DNA of 64,000 bases from assembly GCF_019443085.1 (NCBI RefSeq), contig NZ_JAHZIL010000002.1, forward strand, positions 558,001-622,000. The letters run 5' to 3'. The position numbers and the translations under genes were made by a program. The notes beneath the pieces are model-generated. The model was given only the letters and a program-made list of their open reading frames with translations. It was not told where the DNA came from and ran no database searches. The first letter of the stretch is position 1; every line of letters begins with the position of its first letter. The stretch comes from Marinobacter sp. F4218. Lineage in GTDB: Bacteria; Pseudomonadota; Gammaproteobacteria; Pseudomonadales; Oleiphilaceae. This document shows, piece after piece, positions 22,585 through 34,857 of the stretch.

Positions 22585-23370
22585 ATGGGATTACTCAGTG
22601 GCAAAAAAGCACTGATCGTTGGCGTTGCCAGCAAACTGTCCATCGCCTACGGTATCGCCGAAGCATTCGCCCGGGAAGGCGCGGAGCTGGCGTTCACCTA
22701 TCAGAACGAAAAGCTCCAACCCAGGGTGGAGAAATTCGCCGAACAATGGGGCAGCAAGCTGACTTTTCCCTGTGACGTTGCCAGCGACGAAGAAATCGAG
22801 AACGTCTTTACCGAGCTTGGCAAACACTGGGACCACATCGACATCATCGTTCACGCCGTTGGGTTTGCGCCCGGGCATGAATTGGACGGCAATTATGTCG
22901 ATGTTACCACCCGCGAGGGTTTCCGAATCGCCCACGACATCAGCTCTTACAGCTTTGTTGCACTAGCCAAGGGTGCCCGGAAGATGATGCACGAAGGAAG
23001 CTCTTTGCTGACGCTGAGCTACCTGGGTGCGGAACGGGTACTGCAGAACTACAACGTGATGGGCTTGGCCAAGGCCTCACTTGAAGCCAATGTCCGTTAC
23101 ATGGCAGCGAGCCTGGGCAAGGATGGAATTCGGGTCAACGGCATCTCGGCCGGCCCGATCAAGACACTGGCGGCCTCGGGCATCAAGAGTTTCCGCCGGA
23201 TGCTTGCGGAGAATGCCAAACAGGCTCCGCTGCGTCGTAACGTGACCACCGATGAGGTCGGCAATGCCGCCGCTTTCCTGAGCTCGGACATGGCCAGCGG
23301 CATCACCGGGGAAATCATGTACGTCGATGCCGGTTTCAATATTACCGGTATGGCTCAAATGGAAGAATGA
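22585..23370 (+). CDS. fabI: Enoyl-ACP reductase FabI
   Basis: Catalyses the last reductive step of each fatty-acid elongation cycle using NADH. The 261-residue short-chain dehydrogenase has the FabI form of the nucleotide loop ([17 protein letters not shown]) and the Tyr-x6-Lys active site at YNVMGLAK with the upstream [27 protein letters not shown] contains the substrate loop. It begins at ATG 22585 with GGGAG upstream and ends with a terminator. The order yejF-fabI matches P. aeruginosa from memory. Another fatty-acid enzyme, accD, is at 40 kb. Confidence 0.97.
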   Translation: MGLLSGKKALIVGVASKLSIAYGIAEAFAREGAELAFTYQNEKLQPRVEKFAEQWGSKLTFPCDVASDEEIENVFTELGKHWDHIDIIVHAVGFAPGHELDGNYVDVTTREGFRIAHDISSYSFVALAKGARKMMHEGSSLLTLSYLGAERVLQNYNVMGLAKASLEANVRYMAASLGKDGIRVNGISAGPIKTLAASGIKSFRRMLAENAKQAPLRRNVTTDEVGNAAAFLSSDMASGITGEIMYVDAGFNITGMAQMEE

Positions 23371-23400
23371 GTCCCAGCGGCAGTCGCTATCAGGATTAAG

Positions 23401-23424
23401 AAAGCCGGCCCTGCGCCGGCTTTT
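23401..23424 (+). terminator. Rho-independent terminator after fabI
   Basis: AAAGCCGGC (23401-23409), a five-base loop, then GCCGGCTTTT (23415-23424), 30 bases after the fabI stop. The flanking A and T runs mean it may also work for the converging PilZ-domain gene. Confidence 0.85.
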
Positions 23425-23436
23425 CTGTGCCTCCCA

Positions 23437-23844
23437 TTACTCCCCTTCCATTGCTGAAGCGACCGCGTCCAACCATTCAACGTAACCCGTGCCGTCTGAT
23501 TCCATGATCTGAACACCAACCAGAAACTCCGACCGGTTCGGGCGGCACCAGACCACTTCCACCATCAATAAGAACGGCGTCGGATGATCGCCCAGTACTA
23601 CCGTCGCTGGAAGGAGCGCCCCCAAAGACAGCGGCTCCGGAGAAAAAAGGCACATTCCACGCGCTGAAATGTCGCGGATTCGGCACACCAGGTCTCGTCC
23701 GCGGTTTTTCAAGGCCTTCCCGGGCACCTCGGATTCTAGCTCGAGCGTTGCTCGTGCCGTTGCCGTGAGACGATAGTCTGCCCGATTATCGGGCCCCTCT
23801 GAAGCGCTCTCGGAAGTGCCAAAACCGTAGTCTGTATTACTCAT
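23437..23844 (-). CDS. PilZ-domain protein, predicted c-di-GMP binder
   Basis: A 135-residue protein made mainly of one PilZ domain. Both ligand motifs are present: R-x3-R at RADYR (about residue 21-25) and D-x-S-x-x-G at DISARGM (about 60-66), followed by MVEVVWCRP and FLVGVQI strands. It is therefore expected to bind cyclic di-GMP, unlike the PilZ protein at 61.2 kb. The ATG at 23844 has AGGAGCAGGA upstream; the longer frame to 23961 overlaps the neighbouring gene. It lies 28 bases downstream of the broken DUF1631-like gene, and DUF1631 and PilZ proteins are often found together, so they probably once formed an operon. Confidence 0.82.
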   Translation of the reverse strand: MSNTDYGFGTSESASEGPDNRADYRLTATARATLELESEVPGKALKNRGRDLVCRIRDISARGMCLFSPEPLSLGALLPATVVLGDHPTPFLLMVEVVWCRPNRSEFLVGVQIMESDGTGYVEWLDAVASAMEGE

Positions 23845-23872
23845 TATTATTTTTCCTGCTCCTCTTTCGGCC

Positions 23873-24730
23873 TCAGTTTCGGTCCACTCGGATCCGGCCA
23901 ACCACCCGGCTGAGGGTATCGTCGAACTCCGCAGAGCTGCCCAGAACCCTAATCCAGCCAACTACGATGTCCTCCACCAGGTTGTCCTCCAGGAACTCCC
24001 TGCGGTTGAGTCCCAAGCGGTCGACAAAGACGAGCTTGCGGGATGCGTTGATGCGGACGGCCAGCTTCAATCGAATCGGTTCTTCCTCAGGCATTGACGG
24101 CGAAACCACGATCCAACCACCGAGCTTGAGGCCATGAACCTGCTTTCGGGCGAGAAGCCGCTGCTCCCGGGCAAGACGTTCCCGTTCAGCCCTATCATCA
24201 TCCTGGCGTTGCTCCTCCAGTCGCTGCCTTTCACGCCGAAGCTCTGCCTCGCGAGCCGCTTCTTCCCTCTCGCGCTTCAAATCCTCCTGCTCACGCTTTC
24301 GCCGCAGGGCATCAGCCTGATTCCTGGCTTCTTGAGCAGCGTTCTCGCGTAGTCTGCGCTGCTTCTCACTGACGCCCGCAAGCACCGTGACGGTTTCATT
24401 CAAAACCTGACCAAAGGGCGTCAACCTGGGTAGCGGGCGCAAGTCTCCGCTTGCCCGGGCCCGCTGAAACTCAGCCCACGGCTGAAGGCCAAGTTTCACC
24501 CCGGCGCCATTGGTCCACAGAATTTCGGCAGTGTCCTGCAGCAGCGCGAAGAAATAACCGCGCTGCTCACGATTACCCTTGCCTTCAACGAACCATTGAC
24601 CTTCCGCTACACTTGCCTGCCCCAGGTTCGCGCCCGAAAACTTCAGCCAAGAAGTATCCCATCTGAACCGCTCAGGAGGCGGCAAGGCGTCCGCCAGCTC
24701 CGGCGCTTCACCTCGGAGGCGTGAGACCAT
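23873..24730 (-). pseudogene. C-terminal part of a decayed DUF1631-like gene
   Basis: An open frame of 285 residues from an internal ATG at 24730, without a good ribosome site. It contains a segment like the DUF1631 C-terminal region (GQWFVEGKGNREQRGYFFALL, TAEILWTNGAGVKLGLQ, then LTPFGQVLNETVTVLAGV). A long Arg/Glu coiled coil (about residues 130-195) follows, ending in a beta-rich domain that begins VHGLKLGGWIVVSPS. The sequence before 24730 belongs to the same ancestral gene but is out of frame (next entry). It may still be translated as a fragment. Its resemblance to DUF1631 is judged by eye and moderate. Confidence 0.5.
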
Positions 24731-25402
24731 GACGAAAGGTCTCTCCCTCAAAACCGGTTTCCCAGATCGGGTGTTTAAGGAGCCGATGCCAGTGGTCGAG
24801 TGCAAAACGACTGATGGGAACCGGCAGTTGGCGGCCCTGCAATGCCCGACCAATCAGCGCCCGGGCCGTCTGGTCAGCGCGACGTTGGCGAGCCGCGCCC
24901 TACTCGGTTTCCAACAGTCGCTGCCTCAGTTTGCCAATCTGACCGTTGCGCCTGTCTGCACCCTCTTTCCATTGGCGGCAAAAGTCCTCGACCGCAGACA
25001 CCGTCCCCGACTCGAAACTGCCCGAAACCGCAATGACCAGGGCGTCGAGCTGATCAAGAAGCACTTTCGAGAACCGGCCTCGGAATCACTCCAGCCACGC
25101 CATTCCTGCAGGCTGTCGAGCCATTCAACCAGGTTGGAACTGAACGCTTTTGCGCCCTCAAGGTTCATTCGCCAGGCGAGAAAAAGCCCCAGTCGGGCAA
25201 GGCGCCGTGACAGCTCCGGATGCAACCCGCTGGTTTTGAGGAACACGTCCATGATCCGGTCGGCGACATAAGCGGCATTGATCTGCATCGCCGACCAGTC
25301 CAAGTGAACGGAACGGACAACATGAGTAACACGCTCGTCCCTCTGCTCAGCCCAACAGGACAAAAGCGATCTTTCCCGAGACCGTCCTGCGGACCGGAAC
25401 AT
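24731..25402 (-). pseudogene. Disrupted 5' part of the DUF1631-like gene (frameshifts and stops)
   Basis: Read on the minus strand, protein-like sequence starts in one frame (WSAMQINAAYVADRIMDVF, then HPELSRRLARLGLFLAW, to LVEWLDSLQEWRGW near 25085). It continues near 25075 in another frame (FSKVLLDQLDALVIAVSG, VEDFCRQWKEGADRR, KLRQRLLETE) up to a TAG at 24902-24900. Past the stop in that frame comes ALIGRALQGRQLPVPISRF and ALDHWHRLLK, a typical DUF1631 pattern. Around 24780-24730 the coding signal returns to the first frame. The first frame itself has a TGA at 24928-24926. At most about 510 codons in total, it is also shorter than usual DUF1631 proteins (700 or more), so the N-terminus seems lost too. 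Sequencing error is possible. Confidence 0.5.
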
Positions 25403-25603
25403 CTCGCGATTTCTGCCGGTTTTGTGACATCCAGACCCCGTACTGAAGAAGCGTTGAAAAGGCCTACCAAATGACGCAGTATAACCACCTCGCCGGGGTT
25501 AATCGCAACCGGACACCGGTGACATTCGCGTTAATCTGCAACCCCGTTGGCATTTGTTCGTCCAACCGGGAAGCAACGATCAGAATCGGGGATATAGAAC
25601 AAC

Positions 25604-26680
25604 ATGTCGGGCAAAAAACTAGAGAATCTGAATGTGGCCAGCCAGGAACCACTGATCACTCCTGAAGCGCTGAAACAGGAGATGCCGCTCTCCGACAAAG
25701 CAGCCGACACCGTGGCGAATGGACGTCAGGCCATCTATGACATCATGGACGGCAAGGACCACCGCCTGTTCGTGGTGGTAGGCCCCTGTTCGATTCACGA
25801 CGTGGAGGCTGCCCGTGACTACGCCCAACGCCTAAAAAAGCTTGCTGACGAAGTCAGCGACACGCTGCTGATTGTAATGCGCGTTTATTTCGAGAAACCC
25901 CGGACCACCGTGGGCTGGAAAGGGCTGATCAATGACCCGAAGCTGAACGATACATTCGATATCGAACAGGGCCTGCACATTGGCCGTCGCCTGCTCCTAG
26001 ATATCAACGAACTCGGCCTGCCGGCAGCCACTGAAGCCCTGGATCCTATTTCTCCGCAATACCTGCAGGACACCATTGCCTGGTCAGCAATCGGCGCCCG
26101 TACTACCGAGTCGCAGACCCACCGCGAGATGAGCAGCGGTCTGTCTATGGCCATCGGCTTCAAGAATGGCACCGACGGCAGCCTGGACGTCGCGGTTAAC
26201 GCGATGAAGTCCGTGTCTCACCCCCACAGCTTCCTCGGTATTGACCAGCAAGGCAAAGTTGCGATTATCCGGACCAAGGGAAACAATTATGGACACGCGG
26301 TTCTGCGCGGTGGTGGCGGAAAGCCCAACTATGATTCCGTAAGCGTAGCTCTTTGCGAGCAGGCACTGGAAAAAGCCAAGCTCCGGAAGTCCATCATGGT
26401 TGACTGCAGCCATGCCAATTCGAACAAGGATCCCGGGCTACAGCCGCTGGTTATGCAGGACGTGGCCCACCAGATCCTCGAAGGCAACAACTCTATCCAG
26501 AGCCTGATGGTGGAAAGCAACATTAACTGGGGCAATCAGTCCATTCCGGACAATCTGGCCGATCTGAAGTACGGCGTCTCCGTAACCGACGCGTGTATCG
26601 ACTGGCCGACCACCGAAAAAGCCATTCGGGAAATGCGTGACAAACTGAAGGATGTCCTGCCAAAGCGCAAAATTGGCTGA
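25604..26680 (+). CDS. aroG: 3-deoxy-7-phosphoheptulonate (DAHP) synthase, class I
   Basis: Condenses phosphoenolpyruvate and erythrose 4-phosphate, the first step of the shikimate pathway. The 358-residue AroFGH-type enzyme has VVVGPCSIHDVEAARDYA at about 59-76, VMRVYFEKPRTTVGWKGLINDP at about 88-109, the GARTTESQTHREMSSGLS loop and MVDCSHANSNKD. The N-terminal 45 residues are the usual extension that carries feedback regulation in this family; which aromatic amino acid inhibits it cannot be read here. The paralogue letter (F, G or H) is uncertain. aroC for the last step of the pathway is at 56-57 kb. A strong terminator follows. Confidence 0.93.
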   Translation: MSGKKLENLNVASQEPLITPEALKQEMPLSDKAADTVANGRQAIYDIMDGKDHRLFVVVGPCSIHDVEAARDYAQRLKKLADEVSDTLLIVMRVYFEKPRTTVGWKGLINDPKLNDTFDIEQGLHIGRRLLLDINELGLPAATEALDPISPQYLQDTIAWSAIGARTTESQTHREMSSGLSMAIGFKNGTDGSLDVAVNAMKSVSHPHSFLGIDQQGKVAIIRTKGNNYGHAVLRGGGGKPNYDSVSVALCEQALEKAKLRKSIMVDCSHANSNKDPGLQPLVMQDVAHQILEGNNSIQSLMVESNINWGNQSIPDNLADLKYGVSVTDACIDWPTTEKAIREMRDKLKDVLPKRKIG

Positions 26681-26695
26681 GCACGACCGGATAGC

Positions 26696-26724
26696 AAAAA
26701 GGGAGCCTCAGGCTCCCTTTTTTT
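26696..26724. terminator. Rho-independent terminator between DAHP synthase and cobA
   Basis: A5-GGGAGCC (26696-26707), TCA loop, GGCTCCC-T7 (26711-26724). It lies between converging genes and is symmetrical, so it can act in both directions. Confidence 0.9.
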
Positions 26725-26764
26725 GTTCAGACTCAATGATGCGGTCGCCCGCCTCGCTTGCAAC

Positions 26765-28955
<2,191 letters not shown>

Positions 28956-28990
28956 CCTGCACAGAGGCCCGTGGCTACCGTGGGAAAGGC

Positions 28991-30328
28991 TCAGGAGTAG
29001 CGCTTTCGGGAGCTCTGGGCGTTGAGCTGATCGAGACGCTCCCGTTTTTCAGCCAGCTTGATTTCGAGCCCGCGATTCACCGGCTGGTAATAGCGGCGCT
29101 GATGTATGGATTCGGGCAGGTAGGCTTCGCCGGCGGCGAACGCATCGGGCTCATCGTGAGCGTACCGATAGGATTCACCATGGCCCATGGTTTTAAGAAG
29201 CTTGGTCGGGGCGTTACGCAAATGCACGGGCACTTCAAAATCCGGATCCTGGCGGATGTCTGACATGCATTGGTTGAACGCATTGTAGACTGCATTGCTC
29301 TTTGGGCACATGGCCAGGTAGGTAACTGCCTGGGCAAGCGCCAGCTCACCTTCCGGAGACCCCAGCCGCTCCTGTGCGTCCCAGGCGTCCATGCTGAGCT
29401 GCAGCGCCCGCGGATCGGCGTTTCCGATATCCTCGCTGGCAATCCGGACTAATCGCCGGGCAACGTACAGTGGATCACAGCCCCCATCCAGCATGCGGCA
29501 AAGCCAGTAAAGCGAACCGTCCGGATCGGATCCCCGGACCGATTTGTGAAGTGCCGAGATCTGGTCGTAGAACACGTCCCCGCCTTTGTCGAAGCGACGC
29601 AGGCTGGTTTGCATGACCTGTTCGAGTTGCTCATGGGTGACACAATCACGACCATCAGCGTCCGGTTCGGCCAAATCCGCCGCCACCTCGAGAATGTTCA
29701 GAGCTCGCCGGGCATCCCCTCCCGATGCAGCTGCCATCAGCTCAAGTACATCCGTTGGCACCGATAAACGGCCAGCGAAGCCGTCGCTTGAGGCCAGGGC
29801 CCGCTCAAGCAATCGCAGGATATCGTCGTCGTCGAGGTTTTTCAGAACGTAAACCCGGGTTCGGGACAGGAGTGCGCTGTTCAGCTCGAAAGAAGGGTTT
29901 TCCGTGGTAGCCCCCACGAAGATGAAGGTACCGTCCTCAATATGAGGCAAAAAGGCATCCTGCTGGCTTTTGTTGAAGCGATGCACTTCGTCCACGAACA
30001 GGAGCGTGTCCCGCCCTTCGGATTGCTTGCGATTGCGGGCCCGATCAACAACGGCACGGATCTCTTTCACGCCACTGAGGACCGCCGAGATGGTCTCGAA
30101 GCTGAGATCGCTGAGGGATGCAAGGAGGCGAGCGAAGGTGGTCTTACCGACACCCGGTGGCCCCCAGAGGATCATGGAATGCAACTGCCCCTGCTCAACA
30201 GCACGGCGCAGAGGCTTGCCGGGCCCCACGAGATGCAGCTGGCCGACATAATCATCAAGGCTGGCAGGCCGCATTCGCGCCGCCAGTGGGCGAAAACCGG
30301 GCTGGTCCTCAAACAGGCTATCCTGCAT
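28991..30328 (-). CDS. rarA: Replication-associated AAA+ ATPase RarA (MgsA)
   Basis: A 445-residue AAA+ protein that acts at stalled replication forks and binds SSB. Visible motifs are DDYVGQLHLVGPGKPLRR, Walker A WGPPGVGKTTFARLLA at about 54-69, Walker B LFVDEVHRFNKSQQDAFLPHIE, sensor 1 GATTENPSFELNSALLSR, and the C-terminal tetramerisation region with AQAVTYLAMCPKSNAVYNA. It starts at ATG 30328, sharing one base with the lolA stop, and is the last gene of the ftsK-lolA-rarA run. The same order occurs in Pseudomonas and E. coli. Confidence 0.97.
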   Translation of the reverse strand: MQDSLFEDQPGFRPLAARMRPASLDDYVGQLHLVGPGKPLRRAVEQGQLHSMILWGPPGVGKTTFARLLASLSDLSFETISAVLSGVKEIRAVVDRARNRKQSEGRDTLLFVDEVHRFNKSQQDAFLPHIEDGTFIFVGATTENPSFELNSALLSRTRVYVLKNLDDDDILRLLERALASSDGFAGRLSVPTDVLELMAAASGGDARRALNILEVAADLAEPDADGRDCVTHEQLEQVMQTSLRRFDKGGDVFYDQISALHKSVRGSDPDGSLYWLCRMLDGGCDPLYVARRLVRIASEDIGNADPRALQLSMDAWDAQERLGSPEGELALAQAVTYLAMCPKSNAVYNAFNQCMSDIRQDPDFEVPVHLRNAPTKLLKTMGHGESYRYAHDEPDAFAAGEAYLPESIHQRRYYQPVNRGLEIKLAEKRERLDQLNAQSSRKRYS

Positions 30329-30987
30329 CAGGCTCCGTCCCGGATGATGTCGACGCCCTCCGGGTATTCCAGGGAAAAGGCGCTGTTGTCGACACTCTCG
30401 TTCAACCTGATGTTATCAAAGCTCAGAACACTGAGCTGGCCCAACGAGTCCTGCATCCGCATCTCCTGTAGCTCACCCTTGAAAAACGTGAGACGCAGGG
30501 AGAGGAACAGGGAATCCGGGCTACGGGGCTCCAGCATGAATTCACGGGTATTATCACCAATGGCCTTTCTGGAGACCCGGTAGGTTTCCTCAAGGTTATC
30601 GACCTCGCCACTGAGCAAAAGAGCCGGGGTTGTCTGGACCCGTTCGTCCAGATTATGAATGGTCACCTGCTCAAGATCTGGATCGTAGACTTCAACCGTT
30701 TCACCGTTGCTGACGATGAATTGGGAAAGCGGCGCACTGGTTTCCCAGTAAAACAACCCGGGACGTTTGGCTTTCAGAGCCCCCCGGGTTTCCTGAACCT
30801 GGTTGCCGTTTTCATTGACAACGATCTGAATGAAATCAGCCTGATAGGACTCGTAGCTCTTGAGCATGGAGGCGAGCCTGGCAGCCGCATCCCGCGACTC
30901 TGACCCGTTATCAGCCGCTTTCGCTGCCAACGCAAACAGGGTAACCACTGCGATGGCGAACATCTTCAGAAAGGGATGGTATTGCAT
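30328..30987 (-). CDS. lolA: Periplasmic lipoprotein carrier LolA
   Basis: Carries lipoproteins from the LolCDE exporter across the periplasm to LolB in the outer membrane. The 219-residue precursor has a signal peptide (about 1-24, FAIAVVTLFALAAKA). The body of the family follows: SMLKSYESYQADFIQ, KRPGLFYWETSAPLSQFIVSNG at about 80-100, then VEVYDPDLEQVTI. It lies 12 bases after ftsK and shares one base with rarA. Confidence 0.96.
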   Translation of the reverse strand: MQYHPFLKMFAIAVVTLFALAAKAADNGSESRDAAARLASMLKSYESYQADFIQIVVNENGNQVQETRGALKAKRPGLFYWETSAPLSQFIVSNGETVEVYDPDLEQVTIHNLDERVQTTPALLLSGEVDNLEETYRVSRKAIGDNTREFMLEPRSPDSLFLSLRLTFFKGELQEMRMQDSLGQLSVLSFDNIRLNESVDNSAFSLEYPEGVDIIRDGA

Positions 30988-30999
30988 ATGATACGGCTC

Positions 31000-33579
31000 C
31001 TAGTCTCTGGGGGGTGGCGGGGCCAAAACTTCCCGTGCACCATTGTGCCCGGCGGCACTGACGACGCCCGAAGCTTCCATGGCATCGACGAGATTCGCCG
31101 CCCGGTTGTAGCCAATCTTGAACTTGCGCTGAACGGACGAAATCGACACCCGCCGGCCTTCGGTGACAAACGCCACTGCCTCGTCGAACAGGGCATCGCC
31201 TTCACTATCGCCACCACCCTCCGAGAGTGTCGGTACGCCGGGCAGACTTTCGCCCTCGGCACCGTTCAGAACGTCGTCCACGTAGACCGGTTCGCCACGC
31301 GCTTTCCACGCGCTGACGACGCGATGGACTTCATCGTCATCGACGAAAGCACCATGAACCCGGACCGGCAGGCCAGAGCCCGGCGGCAGGTAGAGCATGT
31401 CGCCATGCCCGAGAAGCTGTTCGGCGCCGCCCTGATCGAGAACCGTCCGGGAATCGATCTTGGACGAGACCTGGAAGGACATACGCGTGGGGATATTTGC
31501 CTTGATCAGACCGGTAATGACGTCAACAGACGGTCGCTGGGTGGCAAGCACCAGATGAATCCCCGCGGCCCTCGCCTTCTGGGCAATTCGGGCAATCAAT
31601 TCTTCCACTTTCTTGCCAACGATCATCATCATGTCGGCAAATTCATCGATCACAACCACGATGAACGGCAGGGTTTCCAGTTCTGGTCGTTCCTGCTCAT
31701 CATTGGCGAGATATTCATCCGGCTTCCAAAGCGGGTCCAGTAGCGGTTCGCCGGCTGCAATGGCATCCTTGACCTTGCGGTTGTATCCCGCAATGTTCCG
31801 AACGCCAAGATTGGCCATGAGCCGATAACGGCGTTCCATTTCTGCGACGCACCAGCGAAGCGCGTTAGCGGCTTCTTTCATGTCAGTGACAACGGGCGCC
31901 AGAAGATGGGGGATGCCGTCGTAAATGCTCAACTCCAGCATCTTTGGGTCGACCATGATGAAGCGGACCTCATCGGGCGTCGCCTTCAGAAGCATACTCA
32001 GCAGCATGGCGTTCACGCCGACGGACTTGCCCGACCCCGTGGTACCCGCCACCAGCAAATGGGGCATCTTGGCCAGGTTGGCCACCATCGGGTTACCACC
32101 TATGTCGTTGCCCAATGCCAGTGTCAGCGGTGACGACGAATCCTCGAACACCCGGGCGCCCAGAACTTCGCTCAGGCGGACCATTTCCCGTTCTTCATTG
32201 GGAATTTCGATCCCGACAACGGACTTACCGGGTATGACCTCGACAACCCGCACACTCAGAACCGCCAGTGAGCGTGCCAGATCCTTCGCCAGGTTCGAGA
32301 TCTTACTCACCTTGACGCCGGGAGCCGGCTTGATCTCGAAACGGGTGATCACGGGCCCGGGATTGACTTCAACGACTTCCACGGAGACACCGAAATCCCC
32401 CAGCTTTTCTTCAAGCATTCGGGACATGTGTTCGAGGGATTCTTCGGAATAGCCTCTTTCTCCCTTGTGCTCTTCGGGTGGATCCAGCAGAGAAATCGGC
32501 GGGATCGGGTTTTCCAGGTCCTCCAGCAGCGAGGGCTGTTTGTCCTTGCCGTTTTTGCTGGAAAGTGGCTGCTCATCCTTCTTGAACGGCGAAATCTTCA
32601 GCGACCTTCCCGAAGGCTTGGGTGATGAATTAGCAGGCGCCGGATTGCTCTGAGACGGTTCAGGAGGCGTGTTATCGTCTGTGGAGCTGAAGCTTTCAAG
32701 CCGTACCGGCTCTGGGTCCACTGCAGCACTGAGGCCTTCCAGCCCTGGCTCTCGCCGTTCGGGCGAAGTCTTTGCCGGTTTCTTGGCCTTAGATGGACCA
32801 AAGCCGGGAATTCGATGCCACCATCGCGGCCCGTTTTTTTGCTTTTCAGCAGTTCCGGACTTTGGTGCAGGGACTCGGTCCTTTACCACCGGAGGCTCTG
32901 CCTTGGGTGATGGTGCAGGCTTTTTCCTATCCGGGTTGGGAGTGAAGAGTGCCTTGAGCGCTAGCGCGAACCTGAGCGTCGCTCCACCAATCTGGTCCAT
33001 CAGCCGGAACCAGGACAATCCAGTGGTGACGGTGATCGCGAACAGAAATATGGCAATCAGCAGAAGCGTTGTCGCGGGCAGGTTGAAGAACCGGACCATG
33101 GCCTCCGATACCGCCGTTCCCAGGACCCCACCAGAGGACACACCGAGGCCGAAAACTGAATAAAGCGAAAGCAGACTGGTGGCAGACAGCAGGATCAGCA
33201 AAAAACCGCCGAACCGCATCATGAACAGCGGCCAGTGCAAATCCATGGAATCGTTCCGACGACGAATCAACATGATTGCATACCCTGCGATCATCAGCGG
33301 GAACAGGTAGGCCACCTGACCAAAGAAGTCCATGAACAGACTCGCGAGCCAGGCGCCGGTGCGGCCCGCATAGTTCTGAACGCTGGTATCGTGGCCAATA
33401 CTGGCCCAGCCCGGATCAGACGGACTGAATGTAACCAGCGCCATGGAAAAGTAGATGCAGAGCGCGATCAGCGCAATCACGGCGCCTTCCCGGGCACCCT
33501 GTGCCACCAAACGGCGAAAGCGCAGCTGCTTCTCTGTCAGTTCCTGTGGTGCTTTCTTCGCTTTTGCGGATTCGGCCAT
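31000..33579 (-). CDS. ftsK: DNA translocase FtsK
   Basis: Septum-anchored DNA pump that clears and resolves chromosome ends during division. The 859-residue protein has an N-terminal domain with four or five membrane helices (about residues 28-215) and a Pro/Lys/Ser/Glu-rich linker (about 220-375). The RecA-like motor has Walker [16 protein letters not shown] and Walker [15 protein letters not shown], and the C-terminal gamma winged helix ([20 protein letters not shown], then [15 protein letters not shown]) reads KOPS sites. The linker is far shorter than in E. coli FtsK, as in Pseudomonas. It follows metZ by only 6 bases, an unusual neighbour; lolA follows at 12 bases. Confidence 0.97.
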   Translation of the reverse strand: MAESAKAKKAPQELTEKQLRFRRLVAQGAREGAVIALIALCIYFSMALVTFSPSDPGWASIGHDTSVQNYAGRTGAWLASLFMDFFGQVAYLFPLMIAGYAIMLIRRRNDSMDLHWPLFMMRFGGFLLILLSATSLLSLYSVFGLGVSSGGVLGTAVSEAMVRFFNLPATTLLLIAIFLFAITVTTGLSWFRLMDQIGGATLRFALALKALFTPNPDRKKPAPSPKAEPPVVKDRVPAPKSGTAEKQKNGPRWWHRIPGFGPSKAKKPAKTSPERREPGLEGLSAAVDPEPVRLESFSSTDDNTPPEPSQSNPAPANSSPKPSGRSLKISPFKKDEQPLSSKNGKDKQPSLLEDLENPIPPISLLDPPEEHKGERGYSEESLEHMSRMLEEKLGDFGVSVEVVEVNPGPVITRFEIKPAPGVKVSKISNLAKDLARSLAVLSVRVVEVIPGKSVVGIEIPNEEREMVRLSEVLGARVFEDSSSPLTLALGNDIGGNPMVANLAKMPHLLVAGTTGSGKSVGVNAMLLSMLLKATPDEVRFIMVDPKMLELSIYDGIPHLLAPVVTDMKEAANALRWCVAEMERRYRLMANLGVRNIAGYNRKVKDAIAAGEPLLDPLWKPDEYLANDEQERPELETLPFIVVVIDEFADMMMIVGKKVEELIARIAQKARAAGIHLVLATQRPSVDVITGLIKANIPTRMSFQVSSKIDSRTVLDQGGAEQLLGHGDMLYLPPGSGLPVRVHGAFVDDDEVHRVVSAWKARGEPVYVDDVLNGAEGESLPGVPTLSEGGGDSEGDALFDEAVAFVTEGRRVSISSVQRKFKIGYNRAANLVDAMEASGVVSAAGHNGAREVLAPPPPRD

Positions 33580-33585
33580 GAATAC

Positions 33586-34827
33586 TCAAACGTTTCCATT
33601 GCTTGGGTTCTGAAGTGCCTGAAAGCCACGTGCAAGATCGGTCTTCAGGTCCTCGACTGCTTCTATGCCCACCGAAATCCGGACCAGATTTTCAGTGATA
33701 CCCGCAGCGTCCTTGTCTTCCGGCGACAGGCGACCGTGGGTGGTGGTGGCCGGATGGGTGATCGTGGTTTTCACGTCGCCCAGATTCGCGGTAATCGAGA
33801 TCATCCGGGTGGCGTCAATGAAAGACCAGGCTTCTTGGCGCCCGCCCTTCAAACGAAACGAAAGAACACCACCAAACCCTGATTGCTGCTTCTTTGCAAG
33901 TTCGTGCTGTGGGTGACTCTGCAAACCGGCATAAAAAACCTCTTCAACCGCCGGTTGTTGTTCCAGCCACAACGCTAACTCTACCGCATTGTCGCAGTGG
34001 GCACGCATACGGATTGGTAAGGTTTCCAGCCCCTTGAGGAATACCCACGCGTTGAATGGGCTCATGGTAGGACCAGCGGAACGAAGAAAACCGTACACCT
34101 CGTCCATCAACTTTGACGGCCCGACCACAACACCGCCGACGCAACGGCCCTGGCCATCCAGATACTTGGTCGCCGAATGGATAATGATATCGGCACCATG
34201 CTCCAGGGGACGCTGCAACACCGGCGTACAGAAACAGTTGTCCACCACGAACAGGGCATCGTTGGCATGGGCCAGACTGGCCAGCGCTGCCATATCCGCA
34301 ACTTCACACAGTGGGTTGGACGGCGTTTCTATAAAGAGCATACGGGTTTCCGGGCGTACCGCGGCGGCCCACTCTTCCAGGTCCGTGAGACCGACAAACG
34401 AGGTCTCGACGCCAAATTTCGCCATATATTTCTGGAACAGCACATTAGTGGTGCCAAACACGCCGCGGGAACACACCACGTGATCCCCGCTTTTCAGCAG
34501 CGCCATGCAGGTACTCAGAATGGCAGCCATCCCCGACGCCGTCGCTACGGCACGCTCGCCCCCTTCCATGGCCGCAATTCGTCCCTCGAAAGCCTGAACC
34601 GTGGGATTGGTGAACCGCGAGTAGATGTTGCCCGGTTCGTCGCCGCCGAAGCGGGCTGCCGCCTGGGCCGCGCTGCCATAGACGAAGCTCGATGTCGGGA
34701 AGATCGGATCACTGTGCTCCAGCTCCCCCGTACGCACCTGCCCTGCCCTCACCGCCAGGGTATCAACAGACATACCCTCAAGATCCGACTCCGGGATCCA
34801 GACATTTTGTTCACGGCGGAAAGTCAT
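33586..34827 (-). CDS. metZ: O-succinylhomoserine sulfhydrylase
   Basis: Makes homocysteine directly from O-succinylhomoserine and sulfide, which links sulfide from CysI to MetH. The 413-residue PLP enzyme of the Cys/Met family has the internal series YSRFTNPTVQAFEGRIAAMEGG, ATASGMAAIL, FIETPSNPL and the PLP lysine in IIHSATKYLDGQGR at about 210-224. The CTPVLQRPLEHGAD segment is typical of MetZ. The start at 34827 matches the extended N-terminus of Pseudomonas MetZ (ESDLEGMSVDTLAVRAGQ). It follows purF by 30 bases, as in Pseudomonas. Confidence 0.94.
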   Translation of the reverse strand: MTFRREQNVWIPESDLEGMSVDTLAVRAGQVRTGELEHSDPIFPTSSFVYGSAAQAAARFGGDEPGNIYSRFTNPTVQAFEGRIAAMEGGERAVATASGMAAILSTCMALLKSGDHVVCSRGVFGTTNVLFQKYMAKFGVETSFVGLTDLEEWAAAVRPETRMLFIETPSNPLCEVADMAALASLAHANDALFVVDNCFCTPVLQRPLEHGADIIIHSATKYLDGQGRCVGGVVVGPSKLMDEVYGFLRSAGPTMSPFNAWVFLKGLETLPIRMRAHCDNAVELALWLEQQPAVEEVFYAGLQSHPQHELAKKQQSGFGGVLSFRLKGGRQEAWSFIDATRMISITANLGDVKTTITHPATTTHGRLSPEDKDAAGITENLVRISVGIEAVEDLKTDLARGFQALQNPSNGNV

Positions 34828-34857
34828 GAGCTACTCCTGGTATCACGCGTTGCGCGT

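Noticed and set aside
24729-25271. A 180-codon plus-strand frame across the broken DUF1631-like gene
   Set aside because: Its composition (Arg, Ser, Pro) is that of a shadow, and the minus-strand fragments look like a known family. I kept the minus-strand reading.
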